A DNA stretch of 64,000 nucleotides from Sphingopyxis sp. JAI128 (GTDB lineage Bacteria; Pseudomonadota; Alphaproteobacteria; Sphingomonadales; Sphingomonadaceae). The stretch's first letter is position 1. Each line of letters starts with the position of its first letter. The notes below the pieces were generated by a model. The model saw nothing but the letters and a program-made list of their open reading frames with translations. It did no database searches and was not told the DNA's origin. The position numbers were made by a program, and so were the translations under genes. The DNA lies in the NCBI RefSeq assembly GCF_014207235.1, contig NZ_JACHDA010000009.1, positions 1 to 64,000 on the forward strand. The letters are read 5' to 3'. Below are positions 17,466 through 25,703 of the stretch, in pieces.

Positions 17466-18115
17466 AGAATGATCCCCTCGACGCCGGTTTTGTCCAGCGA
17501 TGCCTGTTCGCGCGCGAGCACGCGCTGGAAACTCGGCCGCGCCCGCACGCGCTCTGCATGTTCGAGAAGCACGGGAAAGCGGTCGAGCGGAAAACCGCCC
17601 TTTTCCGCGGTGCTATAACCCCAATAAAGATAGGTATCGATAATTGACCATTCGGGGCCGTACCACCATCCGCCGGCGAGCCGTTTGCTCAATCTTTGAC
17701 ACTCGCCGAGCATGGTCTCGATGCCGTGGGCGCACACCCCCTCGGTCTCGCCGGTCGTCCATCTCATCGGCATCCGAATCTGGCGCACCGTCGGATGCAT
17801 CGTGCCCGAACACCAGGCGAGGTCCGCGCGTTGGCCGTGGCTTGCGAGGGGGCCGTCGGCCTTGGGAAACAGCCCTCCCTCGGGCTTGAGGCAGTGCAGC
17901 GTCCAGATGATCGCCGCGTTCTCCGTGAGAGTCTGACCATCCACGATGAGGGCAGGAACTTTTCCCTTCGGGTTTACGGCAAGATAGTCTTCCTTCTTTT
18001 GCGCCCCCTCCCGAAAATTTACGAGGATGTCGCCATAATCGGCGCCGATCTCTTCGAGTGCGTTCATGGTGACGCGCGAGCACGCGCCCGGGAACTGATA
18101 GAGGGTGATGTTCAT
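17462..18115 (-). CDS. Glutathione S-transferase family protein
   Basis: A 217-residue GST. The N-terminal thioredoxin-like domain (about 1-80) starts MNITLYQFPGACSRVTMNAL and has the cis-Pro region KGKVPALIVDGQTLTENAAI that binds the glutathione gamma-glutamyl group. The helical C-terminal domain contains WSIIDTYLYWG, corresponding to the conserved N-capping Asp motif. It may conjugate glutathione or isomerise a maleyl-type ring-fission product as maleylpyruvate and maleylacetoacetate isomerases do. It heads a minus-strand operon with the racemase-fold and Lrp genes. Its promoter has the same pair of palindromes as the TonB-receptor operon, which ties it to that pathway. Confidence 0.88.
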   Translation of the reverse strand: MNITLYQFPGACSRVTMNALEEIGADYGDILVNFREGAQKKEDYLAVNPKGKVPALIVDGQTLTENAAIIWTLHCLKPEGGLFPKADGPLASHGQRADLAWCSGTMHPTVRQIRMPMRWTTGETEGVCAHGIETMLGECQRLSKRLAGGWWYGPEWSIIDTYLYWGYSTAEKGGFPLDRFPVLLEHAERVRARPSFQRVLAREQASLDKTGVEGIIL

Positions 18116-18160
18116 TTAATACTCCGGGCTTTGATCCATCCAAGCGTGCACCCATCTCGG

Positions 18161-18235
18161 ATGGCATGCCATATATCCCTACTCCTCGCAAGTGAAGCCC
18201 GATTATCGCGCATAATCTCCACGATGGCATGCCGC
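18161..18235. promoter_or_regulatory. Paired TGGCATGCC(A/G) operators, GST operon
   Basis: TGGCATGCCA at 18162-18171 and TGGCATGCCG at 18225-18234 are exactly 63 bp apart. The proximal copy is 46 bp from the GST start codon at 18115. Spacing and distance reproduce the arrangement before the TonB receptor (63 bp and 45 bp). Read toward the GST gene, CTTGCGAGGA precedes the proximal copy, resembling CTTGCAAGAA at the same approximate place in the other promoter. The pair is probably bound by the same regulator. Confidence 0.7.
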
Positions 18236-18428
18236 ATGGTCTCTGGCGATCCCAGAGGTCGAGTTGGCTGGGTCTGCACGCAACGTGACCATTCTCCGCG
18301 ACGGAAAGGTCGGGGTGTCCCGTCCCAGGCCCGCAAACGGCAACTGCAGCTTATTGGGTTCCGAATGTCTGCTTCTTCATGATTTTCCGCTAAAACCTGC
18401 CTGTCTTAAATCGGCCATTCCGTTCGCA

Positions 18429-19748
18429 TCACATCCGCAGTTGCATCAACAGTTTCGTCCCGGCTGGCAGCGGCTCGGCGGTCAGCGCGCCGCCGTGCGA
18501 GATTGCGATCTGGCGCGCGATGGTGAGCCCAATCCCGCCGCCGTCGGCCTTGGTCGTGTAGAAGGGGAGGAAGATGTCTTCGGCGTCGGGGGGAAGGCCG
18601 GGGCCGTTATCCTCGACGGTGAAGCACAGCATGTCTCCGGCGATGTCCCAGCCGAAGGTTACGACGGGTTGTGGCCGGTCCGCTGCCGCCTCGACGGCGT
18701 TCTTAAGCAGGTTGAGCAGCGCCTGTTCGACGAGCTCGCGGTCGATCGCGACGACTGCGTCGGGCGCCGCGGCGTCGATTTGCAGCGCGGCGCGCGGGTC
18801 GAACCCTCGCGCGAGTGCGACCATGTCGGCGCCGAAGGTCGCGAGGTCGACGGGCTCTGGGCGCGGCTGGGGGATGGCGAGGCACTGGCGATAGCGTTCG
18901 ACAAAGCCCATCAGATGCTGCGCGCGCCGCGCGATCGTGGCGGCGGCCGCGGCGGCCTCGCCGCGATCGGGCGCGGCGGCGGGATCGAGCGCGGCGAGGC
19001 TTTCGGCGAGCGAGATCACCGGGCTCAGCGAATTCATCATTTCATGCGCGAGAACACGGCTCAGCCGGTGCCAGGCGTCCGTTTCGACCGCTCCGAGCTG
19101 TTCGGCGACGGTCTGCACTGCGATCAGCCGACGCCGCGATCCGTCGGCGATGTCGAAGAGCCCGACCGAGGCGTGCGCGCTGCGCCCGTCGGTCAGGCGC
19201 AATAGCCGGCCCGCTTCGGGCGGGCCGGCGAGCAGTGTCGCGGCGTCGGCGGCCACGAAGGCAGGATGATCGGCGAAGCGCGCGGGCGCGGCGGGCGCGA
19301 GCGCGCGCGCGGCGCGGTTGGTGCGCAGCAGGCCTCCCGCAGCGTCGGTCAGGAACAGTGCGGCGGGGACGGTGTCGAGCAGGGCGTCGTCGCTATGCGC
19401 CTGCGTGCGATGGCGGGCCTCGCGCTGCCGCATCGCATCGACCGCGCGGACGATCGCGGCGTCGAGATCGGCGAAAGCCGAGGGCAGGGCCGACGGCCGG
19501 TCGTCGATCGCGATCGCGAGTTGATCGGCGAGTTCGCGCATCGTCCGCTCGGCCTGGCGCGCGGCGCGAACGAGCGCGAACAGTGCGGTGATTGCGACTC
19601 CGCCGGCGATCAGCGCGAGCGCGGGTCTGCCCGAGAGGAGCAGCGCAGCGCTGCCTGCCGCGAAACAGCCAGCGACGAGCCCGCGCGCGGCGAGCCCGGC
19701 AGCGAACGACCAGTGGCGCTTACCGCCGCGTTCGCCGCTAGAGCCCAT
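18429..19748 (-). CDS. Sensor histidine kinase (NtrY-like)
   Basis: A 439-residue membrane kinase. Two hydrophobic segments near residues 18-60 precede a HAMP/PAS-like region. The phosphoacceptor H-box is RVLAHEMMNSLSPVISLAES. The ATPase domain has the N-box NLLKNAVEAA, G1 DNGPGLPP, the F-box FLPFYTTKADGGGIGL and G2. The HEMMNSL H-box places it with NtrY-like kinases. It presumably phosphorylates the response regulator encoded immediately upstream, whose 3' end overlaps this gene by 11 bp. The pair is transcribed divergently from an ABC efflux operon, so it likely senses an envelope-active compound and induces export. Confidence 0.92.
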   Translation of the reverse strand: MGSSGERGGKRHWSFAAGLAARGLVAGCFAAGSAALLLSGRPALALIAGGVAITALFALVRAARQAERTMRELADQLAIAIDDRPSALPSAFADLDAAIVRAVDAMRQREARHRTQAHSDDALLDTVPAALFLTDAAGGLLRTNRAARALAPAAPARFADHPAFVAADAATLLAGPPEAGRLLRLTDGRSAHASVGLFDIADGSRRRLIAVQTVAEQLGAVETDAWHRLSRVLAHEMMNSLSPVISLAESLAALDPAAAPDRGEAAAAAATIARRAQHLMGFVERYRQCLAIPQPRPEPVDLATFGADMVALARGFDPRAALQIDAAAPDAVVAIDRELVEQALLNLLKNAVEAAADRPQPVVTFGWDIAGDMLCFTVEDNGPGLPPDAEDIFLPFYTTKADGGGIGLTIARQIAISHGGALTAEPLPAGTKLLMQLRM

Positions 19749-20277
19749 GTTTCTCGATGCGCCGGTAGAGCGCGGGGCGCGTGATGCCGAGCGCCGCGGC
19801 GGCGCGGCTGATATTGCCGTCGGCGCGCTCGATCGCGCGTTCGATCGCGTGGCGCTCGATCGTCTCGAGGCTCATCGCAGCGCCGGCGCGCTGGCGCGCG
19901 GTGAGTTCGATCGCCGCGCCGACGGCGGCGACGAGGCGGTCGTTGCGCCACGGCTTGAGCAGGAAATCGCACGCGCCGCGCTTGAGCGCCTCGACCGCGA
20001 TCGCGACGCCGCCGAACACGGTGAGCACGACGATTGCGAGCGCCGGATCGGCGACGCGCAGCCGGTCGATCGCGCCCAGCCCGGCGCGGCCGTCGCGCTG
20101 TTCGGGGCGGAAGTTCATGTCGAGGAGGATCGCGGCATAGGCGTCGAACGATCCCGGGTCGGGCAGCGCTTCGGGGCCGGGCAAATGCTCGACCTCGGCC
20201 ACGCCGCGGAGCGCGAGGCCGATCGCCTGCGCGATGGCTTGGTCGTCTTCGACCAGCAGGATTCGGGGGCTCTTCAT
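19738..20277 (-). CDS. Response regulator, receiver plus Fis-type HTH without AAA domain
   Basis: A 179-residue regulator. The receiver domain has the acidic pair E10/D11 (LLVEDDQ), the phospho-acceptor D53 (LLDMNF), T86 and K108 (LLKPW). A short linker leads to a C-terminal Fis-type helix-turn-helix (DGNISRAAAALGITRPALYR). There is no sigma-54-interacting AAA+ domain, so it is of the RegA/PrrA/ActR architecture and should act on sigma-70 promoters. The perfect dyad TGTCCG-N4-CGGACA at 20367 lies in the divergent intergenic region and is the natural target candidate. It overlaps the kinase gene by 11 bp. Confidence 0.92.
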   Translation of the reverse strand: MKSPRILLVEDDQAIAQAIGLALRGVAEVEHLPGPEALPDPGSFDAYAAILLDMNFRPEQRDGRAGLGAIDRLRVADPALAIVVLTVFGGVAIAVEALKRGACDFLLKPWRNDRLVAAVGAAIELTARQRAGAAMSLETIERHAIERAIERADGNISRAAAALGITRPALYRRIEKHGL

Positions 20278-20366
20278 TCCGCGATCTTACCGGAGCCCGC
20301 GCGCGCAGGGAACCTGAGCAAAAGCAGGCGCTTGCGTGGGCCGGGCGGCGAATCGCGCGATGGCGT

Positions 20367-20441
20367 TGTCCGATCCCGGACACCCGTCCGGCCGAGAATT
20401 CGGGAGCCATCCCTTCAAGTTATTGGAAATGTTGAATTTCC
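20367..20441. promoter_or_regulatory. Two perfect dyads between the two-component genes and the efflux operon
   Basis: Dyad 1 is TGTCCG-ATCC-CGGACA at 20367-20382. Dyad 2 is GGAAAT-GTTGA-ATTTCC at 20425-20441. A GATACT that could serve as -10 for the efflux operon lies at 20461-20466, about 25 bp before the adaptor start at 20492. The dyads lie 58 bp apart start to start in an otherwise unremarkable 214-bp divergent region. Dyad 1 fits a dimeric Fis-HTH response regulator; what binds dyad 2 is unknown. Confidence 0.55.
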
Positions 20442-20491
20442 TGTTTTTGCCTCGCCACGCGATACTAGGGGCATGAGGAGCTTGTGACCCC

Positions 20492-21739
20492 ATGGACGAA
20501 CCCTTGCGGCAAAACTGGCTGCGGCGCCATCGCCGCGGAGTTGCGCTGGTGTCGGGGCTGATGGTCGCGGCGCTGGCCCTTGTGATCGGCGTACGCCAGT
20601 TCGCGACGCCGTCGTTGTCGGTGCCGGCGGGCGAGGTCGCGGTCGCGCGCGCCGAGCGCGGCCTGTTTCGCGACATGACGAGCCTGCAGGGGCAGATCGA
20701 ACCGCGCGACATCATCTATCTTGACGCCGCCGAGGGCGGGCGGGTGCGCCGCCTGTTCGTCCGGTCGGGCGATCATGTCGCCGAAGGCCAGCCGCTGGTC
20801 GAGTTCACGAACACGACGCTCGAGCTCGATATCCTGTCGCAGGAAGCGCGGCTGATCGAGTCGATCACGCAGCTTCAGGCGTATCAGCAGCAGCTCGAAC
20901 AGGACCGCAGCGACAATGCGCAGGCACTGGCGCTGACGCGGTACGACCGGACGCGCGTCGAGCGCGACCTTCGTCGCAGCTTGCCGCTCGCGGCGAAGGG
21001 GTTCGTGCCGGCAAAGACGATCGACAGCCTGAAGGACGAACAGCGCGCGGTCGCCGACCGGCAGGCGATCCAGGAGGCGCGCGGACGGCGGCAGGGCCGG
21101 CTGAGCGCGCTGCAGGCGCCGCAGATCGAGACGCAGCTCGCGACGCTGGGCCGGAGCCTTGCGGTGACGCGCGCAAAACTCGGCGACCTGACGGTGCGGG
21201 CACCCGCGGCGGGCCGCCTGTCGGCGTTCGACGTCAAGCTCGGCGAGAATCGCAACCGCGGGGACCGGCTGGGCGAGCTGGCGCTCGACACCGGATTTCG
21301 GGTGTCCGCGCGCGTCGACGAATATTATCTGGGGCGCGTGCGCGTCGGGCAGCGTGCCGAGGTCGACGGGCGCCGCGGCGAACTCGCGGTGTCGCGTATC
21401 TATCCGCAGGTGACGGGCGGATCGTTCCGCGTCGACCTCGATTTCGTACGCGGCGAGCCGTCGGGCCTTGTCGCGGGCGAGGCCGTGCGCGGCCGGCTGT
21501 CGCTCGGCGCCGATCGTCCGGCGCTGCTGCTTCCGGCCGGCGCCTTTCTGGAGGCGTCGGGCGGCCGGTGGGTCTTCGTGCTGGCACCCGGGGGCAATCG
21601 CGCCGAACGCCGGTCGATCCGGATCGGGCGGCGCAATGCCGACCAGGTCGAAATTCTGGCCGGGCTGGTGCCCGGCGACCGCGTGATCACGTCCAGCTAT
21701 GACGGCTGGGACGCGTATCGGCGCATCAACCTTCGATAG
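20492..21739 (+). CDS. Periplasmic adaptor (MacA/HlyD-like) of an ABC efflux system
   Basis: A 415-residue membrane-fusion protein. One N-terminal transmembrane anchor (about 18-37) is followed by a split lipoyl/biotinyl-like domain (RRLFVRSGDHVAEGQPLVEF) and a long alpha-helical hairpin (about 110-230). The second lipoyl half contains LTVRAPAAGRLSAFDVKLGE, and beta-barrel domains follow. It should link the inner-membrane ABC transporter to an outer-membrane channel. The ATPase gene follows after 9 bp, so the three genes 20492-24852 form one operon. The divergently encoded kinase and regulator probably control it. No outer-membrane factor gene is present in the window. Confidence 0.9.
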   Translation: MDEPLRQNWLRRHRRGVALVSGLMVAALALVIGVRQFATPSLSVPAGEVAVARAERGLFRDMTSLQGQIEPRDIIYLDAAEGGRVRRLFVRSGDHVAEGQPLVEFTNTTLELDILSQEARLIESITQLQAYQQQLEQDRSDNAQALALTRYDRTRVERDLRRSLPLAAKGFVPAKTIDSLKDEQRAVADRQAIQEARGRRQGRLSALQAPQIETQLATLGRSLAVTRAKLGDLTVRAPAAGRLSAFDVKLGENRNRGDRLGELALDTGFRVSARVDEYYLGRVRVGQRAEVDGRRGELAVSRIYPQVTGGSFRVDLDFVRGEPSGLVAGEAVRGRLSLGADRPALLLPAGAFLEASGGRWVFVLAPGGNRAERRSIRIGRRNADQVEILAGLVPGDRVITSSYDGWDAYRRINLR

Positions 21740-21748
21740 GAGACAATC

Positions 21749-22429
21749 ATGCTGCGCGTGGAGACCATCTCGAAAAATTACGAGACCAGCGAGGTACGCA
21801 CGCATGCGCTGAGCGATGTGTCGCTGACCGTCGGCGAAGGCGAGTTCGTCGCCATCATGGGGCCTTCGGGTTGCGGAAAGTCGACGTTGCTCAACATCCT
21901 CGGGCTGCTCGACCGTCCCGACGGCGGGCGCATCGAATTGCTCGGCGAGGATGTGAGCCGCGCGAGCGAGCATGAACTGACCCGCCTGCGCCGCGCTGCG
22001 ATCGGTTTCGTGTTTCAGAGCTTCAATCTGGTCGACGAACTGACGGTGGCGCAGAACGTCGAGCTGGGGCTGCTCTATCGCGGTACGAGCGCGCGCGAAC
22101 GGCGCGAACGCGTCGCGCTGGCGCTCGACCGGGTCGGCATGCCGCATCGTGCCCGCCATCTGCCCAAACAACTGTCGGGCGGCCAGCAGCAGCGCGTGGC
22201 GGTCGCGCGCGCGATCGTGTCCGACCCGCGTCTGATCCTCGCCGACGAGCCGACCGGCAATCTCGACACCGCGAACGGCGAGGCGGTGATGGACCTGCTC
22301 CAGCAGGCGGTCGGACAGGGAACCAGCGTCGTGATGGTGACGCACTCGCTTTCGCAGGCCGACCGCGCCGATCGCAAGATCCAGCTGCTCGACGGCCGGG
22401 TCGTCAGCCAGACGCAGCTGGGCGCCTGA
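21749..22429 (+). CDS. ABC transporter ATP-binding protein (MacB/LolD type)
   Basis: A 226-residue ATPase. Walker A is GPSGCGKST (residues 38-46), the Q-loop is FVFQSFNL, the signature is LSGGQQQRVAVARA, Walker B is LILADEPTGNLD, and the H-loop is VTHS. The sequence is closest in style to the mechanotransmission-type ATPases of MacB, LolD and FtsE. It powers the permease encoded 2 bp downstream. There is a ribosome site (GGAG) in the 9-bp space after the adaptor stop. Nothing in it appears damaged. Confidence 0.94.
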   Translation: MLRVETISKNYETSEVRTHALSDVSLTVGEGEFVAIMGPSGCGKSTLLNILGLLDRPDGGRIELLGEDVSRASEHELTRLRRAAIGFVFQSFNLVDELTVAQNVELGLLYRGTSARERRERVALALDRVGMPHRARHLPKQLSGGQQQRVAVARAIVSDPRLILADEPTGNLDTANGEAVMDLLQQAVGQGTSVVMVTHSLSQADRADRKIQLLDGRVVSQTQLGA

Positions 22430-22431
22430 CC

Positions 22432-24852
22432 GTGCTGCGCAGCATCCTTTCCTCCACCCGCGGCCAGCTTGCGCGCGGCAGACTCTATGCGGTCGTGACG
22501 CTCGCGGGGCTGGCGCTGGCGCTCGCCGCTGCGATCGTCACCGGGCTGTTCGTGCGTCAGCAGCACGCCTATGAAAATTTCATTCCGGGGTATGAGCGCA
22601 TTTTCCGGATGACGGGCACCGTCGCCCAGCCGGGACAGCCCGAGCGCGTGTCGGCGGTGACGCCGTCGATCCTTGCGAGGGCGCTTGCAGCGCGGAGCGA
22701 CCGGATCGAGACGATTGCCCGCATCTATCAGGACAATCCGGTCGTCCGCGCGCGCGCCGATGCCCCGCCGATCCGCGCGCAGGGGTTCGTCTGGGCTGAT
22801 CCCGCGATTTTCGAGGTCCTGCCGCTTGCGTCCGTCAGCGGGCAGCTGGCCGGCGCGCTCGCCCAGCCGGACACGGTGGCGGTGTCGCAAAGCAGCGCGC
22901 GAAGGCTGTTCGGCGGGGCCCCGCCCCGCGGCGCGGCGATCGAGATCGTGGGTGCCGACGGCGCGGTCCGGCGGTTGCGGGTGACGGCGGTGTTCGCCGA
23001 CCTGCCCGCGCGGACGCACCTCGATCTGCAGTTCGTCGCTTCGGGTCTGGGCGCGGCGTCGCCGCTCGCGCGCGCCGATGCCAGTCCGGTGCCGACGATC
23101 AATCTGCCCATTCTGACTTATGTTCGCGGCAAGCCGGGGACGCGCGCCGCCGACCTTCAGCCCGCGCTCGACGATGTCATTCGCCCGTTTCAGGCGATGG
23201 CGGCGGCCAGCGGCACGAAGGTCGGCGGCTATGCGCTGCCGATTGCCGACATCCACTTCGGACCGCCCGACGACAGTCCGCACGGCAAGCCGAGCGTCGA
23301 CCCGGCCGTTGTCATGGCGATCGGCGCGGTCGGGGCGCTGATCCTCCTCATGGCGTCGACAAGCTATGTCGCGTTGATGACGGCGCGCGCGGGCCGTCGC
23401 GGGGTCGAGGTTGCGGTGCGCAAGGCGTGCGGGGCGGGGCAGGGGCAGCTGATCGCCCAGTTCCTCGGCGAAAGCCTGCTCGTCACACTTGTCGCGCTGA
23501 TCCTTGGTATGGCGATCGTCGAGCTGGTGCTGCCTGCAGTGAACGGCTTGCTAGGCCTGTCGCTCGCCTTCGATCTGACGCGCGAGCCGGGGTTGCTTCT
23601 GCCGCTGCTGGCCGTGTGGCTCGTGATCGGGGTGGCGTCGGGGCTCTACCCGGCGTTCATCCTGTCGTCGCTCCGGCCGATGGCGGCGCTCGGCGGCGGA
23701 GCGACCGGCCTGTCGGCGCCAGCGTGGATCGGCCGGACGATGGTGATTGTCCAGTTCGCGACGCTGACGGGACTGCTCGTCGCTGCGATCACGGTATACC
23801 GGCAGACCGATTTCGCCATCGATCGTGCGCTGGGCGCCGGACGCGGGCCGGTGCTGACAGTCGCGACGCAATGCCGGTCGGGGCTGGCGCAGGCGGTGCG
23901 CGAGCTGCCCGGCGTGCGCCGCGCAAGCTGTTCGGCCGCGGGTGCCTTCAACCTTGCGCCGCACGGCGCGGTCACCGCGATCAACCGCGAAGGGCAACGC
24001 TTCACCCCCGGTTTCGTCGAGGTCGATCCGTATTTCTTTGCGCTCGCCGGGCTCGATCCGCTTGCCGGCCGGACTTTCGCGCCCTCGCGCGACAGCGATG
24101 TCCGCCGCGGCGAAGTCATCATCAACCAGACCGCCGCCCGCCATTTCGGCTTCGCATCGCCGCAGGCAGCCATCGGCCAGCCGCTGGGCATTTCGCTGCA
24201 GGTCGGACCCAATCCGCCGACGACCCCCTATACGGTTATCGGCGTGGTTCGCGATGCATCGGCGAGCGTGCTCGAACCTGCGGGCGAACTGATCTACAGC
24301 GCCGCGCGGCCCGAATGGGGCGTGCTCGCGGTCGAAACAAGCCCCGCAGCGCTCTCCGACGTGCGCGCGCGCCTAGGGTGGCTGTGGGAGGCGATGGGCG
24401 ATAGCGGGCCGCTCGAGGCACGACTGCTGTCGCAGATCGAGGCAGACCGGTACCGCACGACGATCGTGCAGGGGCGCGTGATCGCGGCCTGCGCGCTCGT
24501 CGCGCTCGTGATCGCCGCGATGGGGCTGTTCGCACTATCGGCCTTTTCCGCCGACCGGCGCCGCAAGGAGATCGGCATCCGCCGCGCGATGGGGGCATCG
24601 CCGGGCGAGATCGTCCGTCTGCTGCTCTGGCAGTTTCTGCTGCCCGTCCTCGTCGCGTGCGCCGTGGGTCTCGGTGCCGGCTACGCGGTCATGCGCCACT
24701 GGCTCGAACAATTCGTGGCGCGGACCGACCTGCCGGTGTGGTTGCTGGCCGGGGTGGCGGGAGCGACGGTCCTCGTCGCGATCCTCGTCAGTTCCGCGCA
24801 GATCAGGGCGGCGGCGCGCGGGCATATCGTCGATGCGCTTCGCTACGAATGA
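22432..24852 (+). CDS. ABC transporter permease, MacB/FtsX fold, duplicated
   Basis: An 806-residue permease starting at GTG 22432, two bases after the ATPase stop. The first transmembrane helix is near residue 18-40, then an extracytoplasmic MacB_PCD-type domain. A first FtsX core (about 290-430) is followed by a second periplasmic domain and a second FtsX core near the C-terminus (RRKEIGIRRAMGASPGEIVR). The two-core, roughly 800-residue layout is that of single-chain homodimer-like permeases rather than the roughly 400-residue MacB half. With the adaptor it should expel a toxic or signalling compound. The substrate is not indicated by sequence. Confidence 0.9.
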   Translation: MLRSILSSTRGQLARGRLYAVVTLAGLALALAAAIVTGLFVRQQHAYENFIPGYERIFRMTGTVAQPGQPERVSAVTPSILARALAARSDRIETIARIYQDNPVVRARADAPPIRAQGFVWADPAIFEVLPLASVSGQLAGALAQPDTVAVSQSSARRLFGGAPPRGAAIEIVGADGAVRRLRVTAVFADLPARTHLDLQFVASGLGAASPLARADASPVPTINLPILTYVRGKPGTRAADLQPALDDVIRPFQAMAAASGTKVGGYALPIADIHFGPPDDSPHGKPSVDPAVVMAIGAVGALILLMASTSYVALMTARAGRRGVEVAVRKACGAGQGQLIAQFLGESLLVTLVALILGMAIVELVLPAVNGLLGLSLAFDLTREPGLLLPLLAVWLVIGVASGLYPAFILSSLRPMAALGGGATGLSAPAWIGRTMVIVQFATLTGLLVAAITVYRQTDFAIDRALGAGRGPVLTVATQCRSGLAQAVRELPGVRRASCSAAGAFNLAPHGAVTAINREGQRFTPGFVEVDPYFFALAGLDPLAGRTFAPSRDSDVRRGEVIINQTAARHFGFASPQAAIGQPLGISLQVGPNPPTTPYTVIGVVRDASASVLEPAGELIYSAARPEWGVLAVETSPAALSDVRARLGWLWEAMGDSGPLEARLLSQIEADRYRTTIVQGRVIAACALVALVIAAMGLFALSAFSADRRRKEIGIRRAMGASPGEIVRLLLWQFLLPVLVACAVGLGAGYAVMRHWLEQFVARTDLPVWLLAGVAGATVLVAILVSSAQIRAAARGHIVDALRYE

Positions 24853-24957
24853 GGCCGGCGCGGGCCAGCAGGTCTCAGGGTTTCACGAGATTTTGTCCGC
24901 TGAGGAAGCCTCGCATGGGCGGGCCGCAGCAATCGCAGAAAGAAGGAGACAGTTTCC

Positions 24958-25644
24958 GTGCGAACAAGAAAATTGGGTTTGTTCGCCGCAGGTCTGGCGG
25001 CCTTGGCGGCGACTCCGGCCATGGCCGACGAATGGTGGCTGGTATTCATGGGCGGCGAGAAGCCGGCACGGCTCGTTGTCGCGATCGACGAGGATTATAT
25101 CGGTCAAGCCGGATTCTTCGGCGGGGTTTTCAAGCTCGAGACCCTCGCGATCCTCGAAAATGAAAAAAGCCCCGACTGGATCACCTCGAACGTCATCGTC
25201 GACTGCGTCGGCAAAACGATCGAGGAAAAGTTGATCCAGATATCGCCGCGCGGCGGGCCGTTGCAGCGGGCACCGGACCAACCTCCGCGCGCGCCCAAAG
25301 ATGCAGTCGAGCGCCAGCTCCTCCAATTCGGCTGCGAAATGGGACTGAAGACGGAGGCGGAACGCGCTGCCTTTCGTCAGGTCGACAATATGGAGCGCGG
25401 CCTGCTCTATCTCGGCCAGTTCTCGATCGAGGGCGTCGCCGACCTGACGTGGAAGGCCATATGGCCCGACGGCACGCGCCCGCCGCACAATGAAACGCGC
25501 ACGCCCGAAGAACTCGAGCAAGAGACCCAAAGAAGCCTCAAGCACATCCAGGACATCATCACGCTCACCCGCGCGATGGCAGGCCAGGTCATCGAGGAAG
25601 ACAAGGCGGTGACGCAGCAGCTGATCCGTAAAAGGGGGCAATGA
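24958..25644 (+). CDS. Hypothetical secreted protein
   Basis: A 228-residue protein starting at GTG with GAAGGAGA upstream. A signal peptide (about 1-23, ending TPAMA) precedes a mature part with DEWWLVFMGGEKPARLV near its start. Two cysteines (VDCVG and FGCEMG) could form a disulfide. The C-terminal third is rich in Glu, Gln and Thr and may be helical. I do not recognise a family. It follows the efflux operon by 105 bases and precedes a DUF4189 gene, in a stretch with several exported proteins of similar size. Confidence 0.75.
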   Translation: MRTRKLGLFAAGLAALAATPAMADEWWLVFMGGEKPARLVVAIDEDYIGQAGFFGGVFKLETLAILENEKSPDWITSNVIVDCVGKTIEEKLIQISPRGGPLQRAPDQPPRAPKDAVERQLLQFGCEMGLKTEAERAAFRQVDNMERGLLYLGQFSIEGVADLTWKAIWPDGTRPPHNETRTPEELEQETQRSLKHIQDIITLTRAMAGQVIEEDKAVTQQLIRKRGQ

Positions 25645-25703
25645 TCAGGTTTCGGTCCCGGGGCTCCGGCCCGGTATGATTTACAGACGAAAAGGATGGA
25701 AGC

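Noticed and set aside
20465-22345. A 626-codon open frame on the minus strand
   Set aside because: It mirrors the adaptor and ATPase genes, both with clear family motifs on the plus strand; this frame is a shadow.
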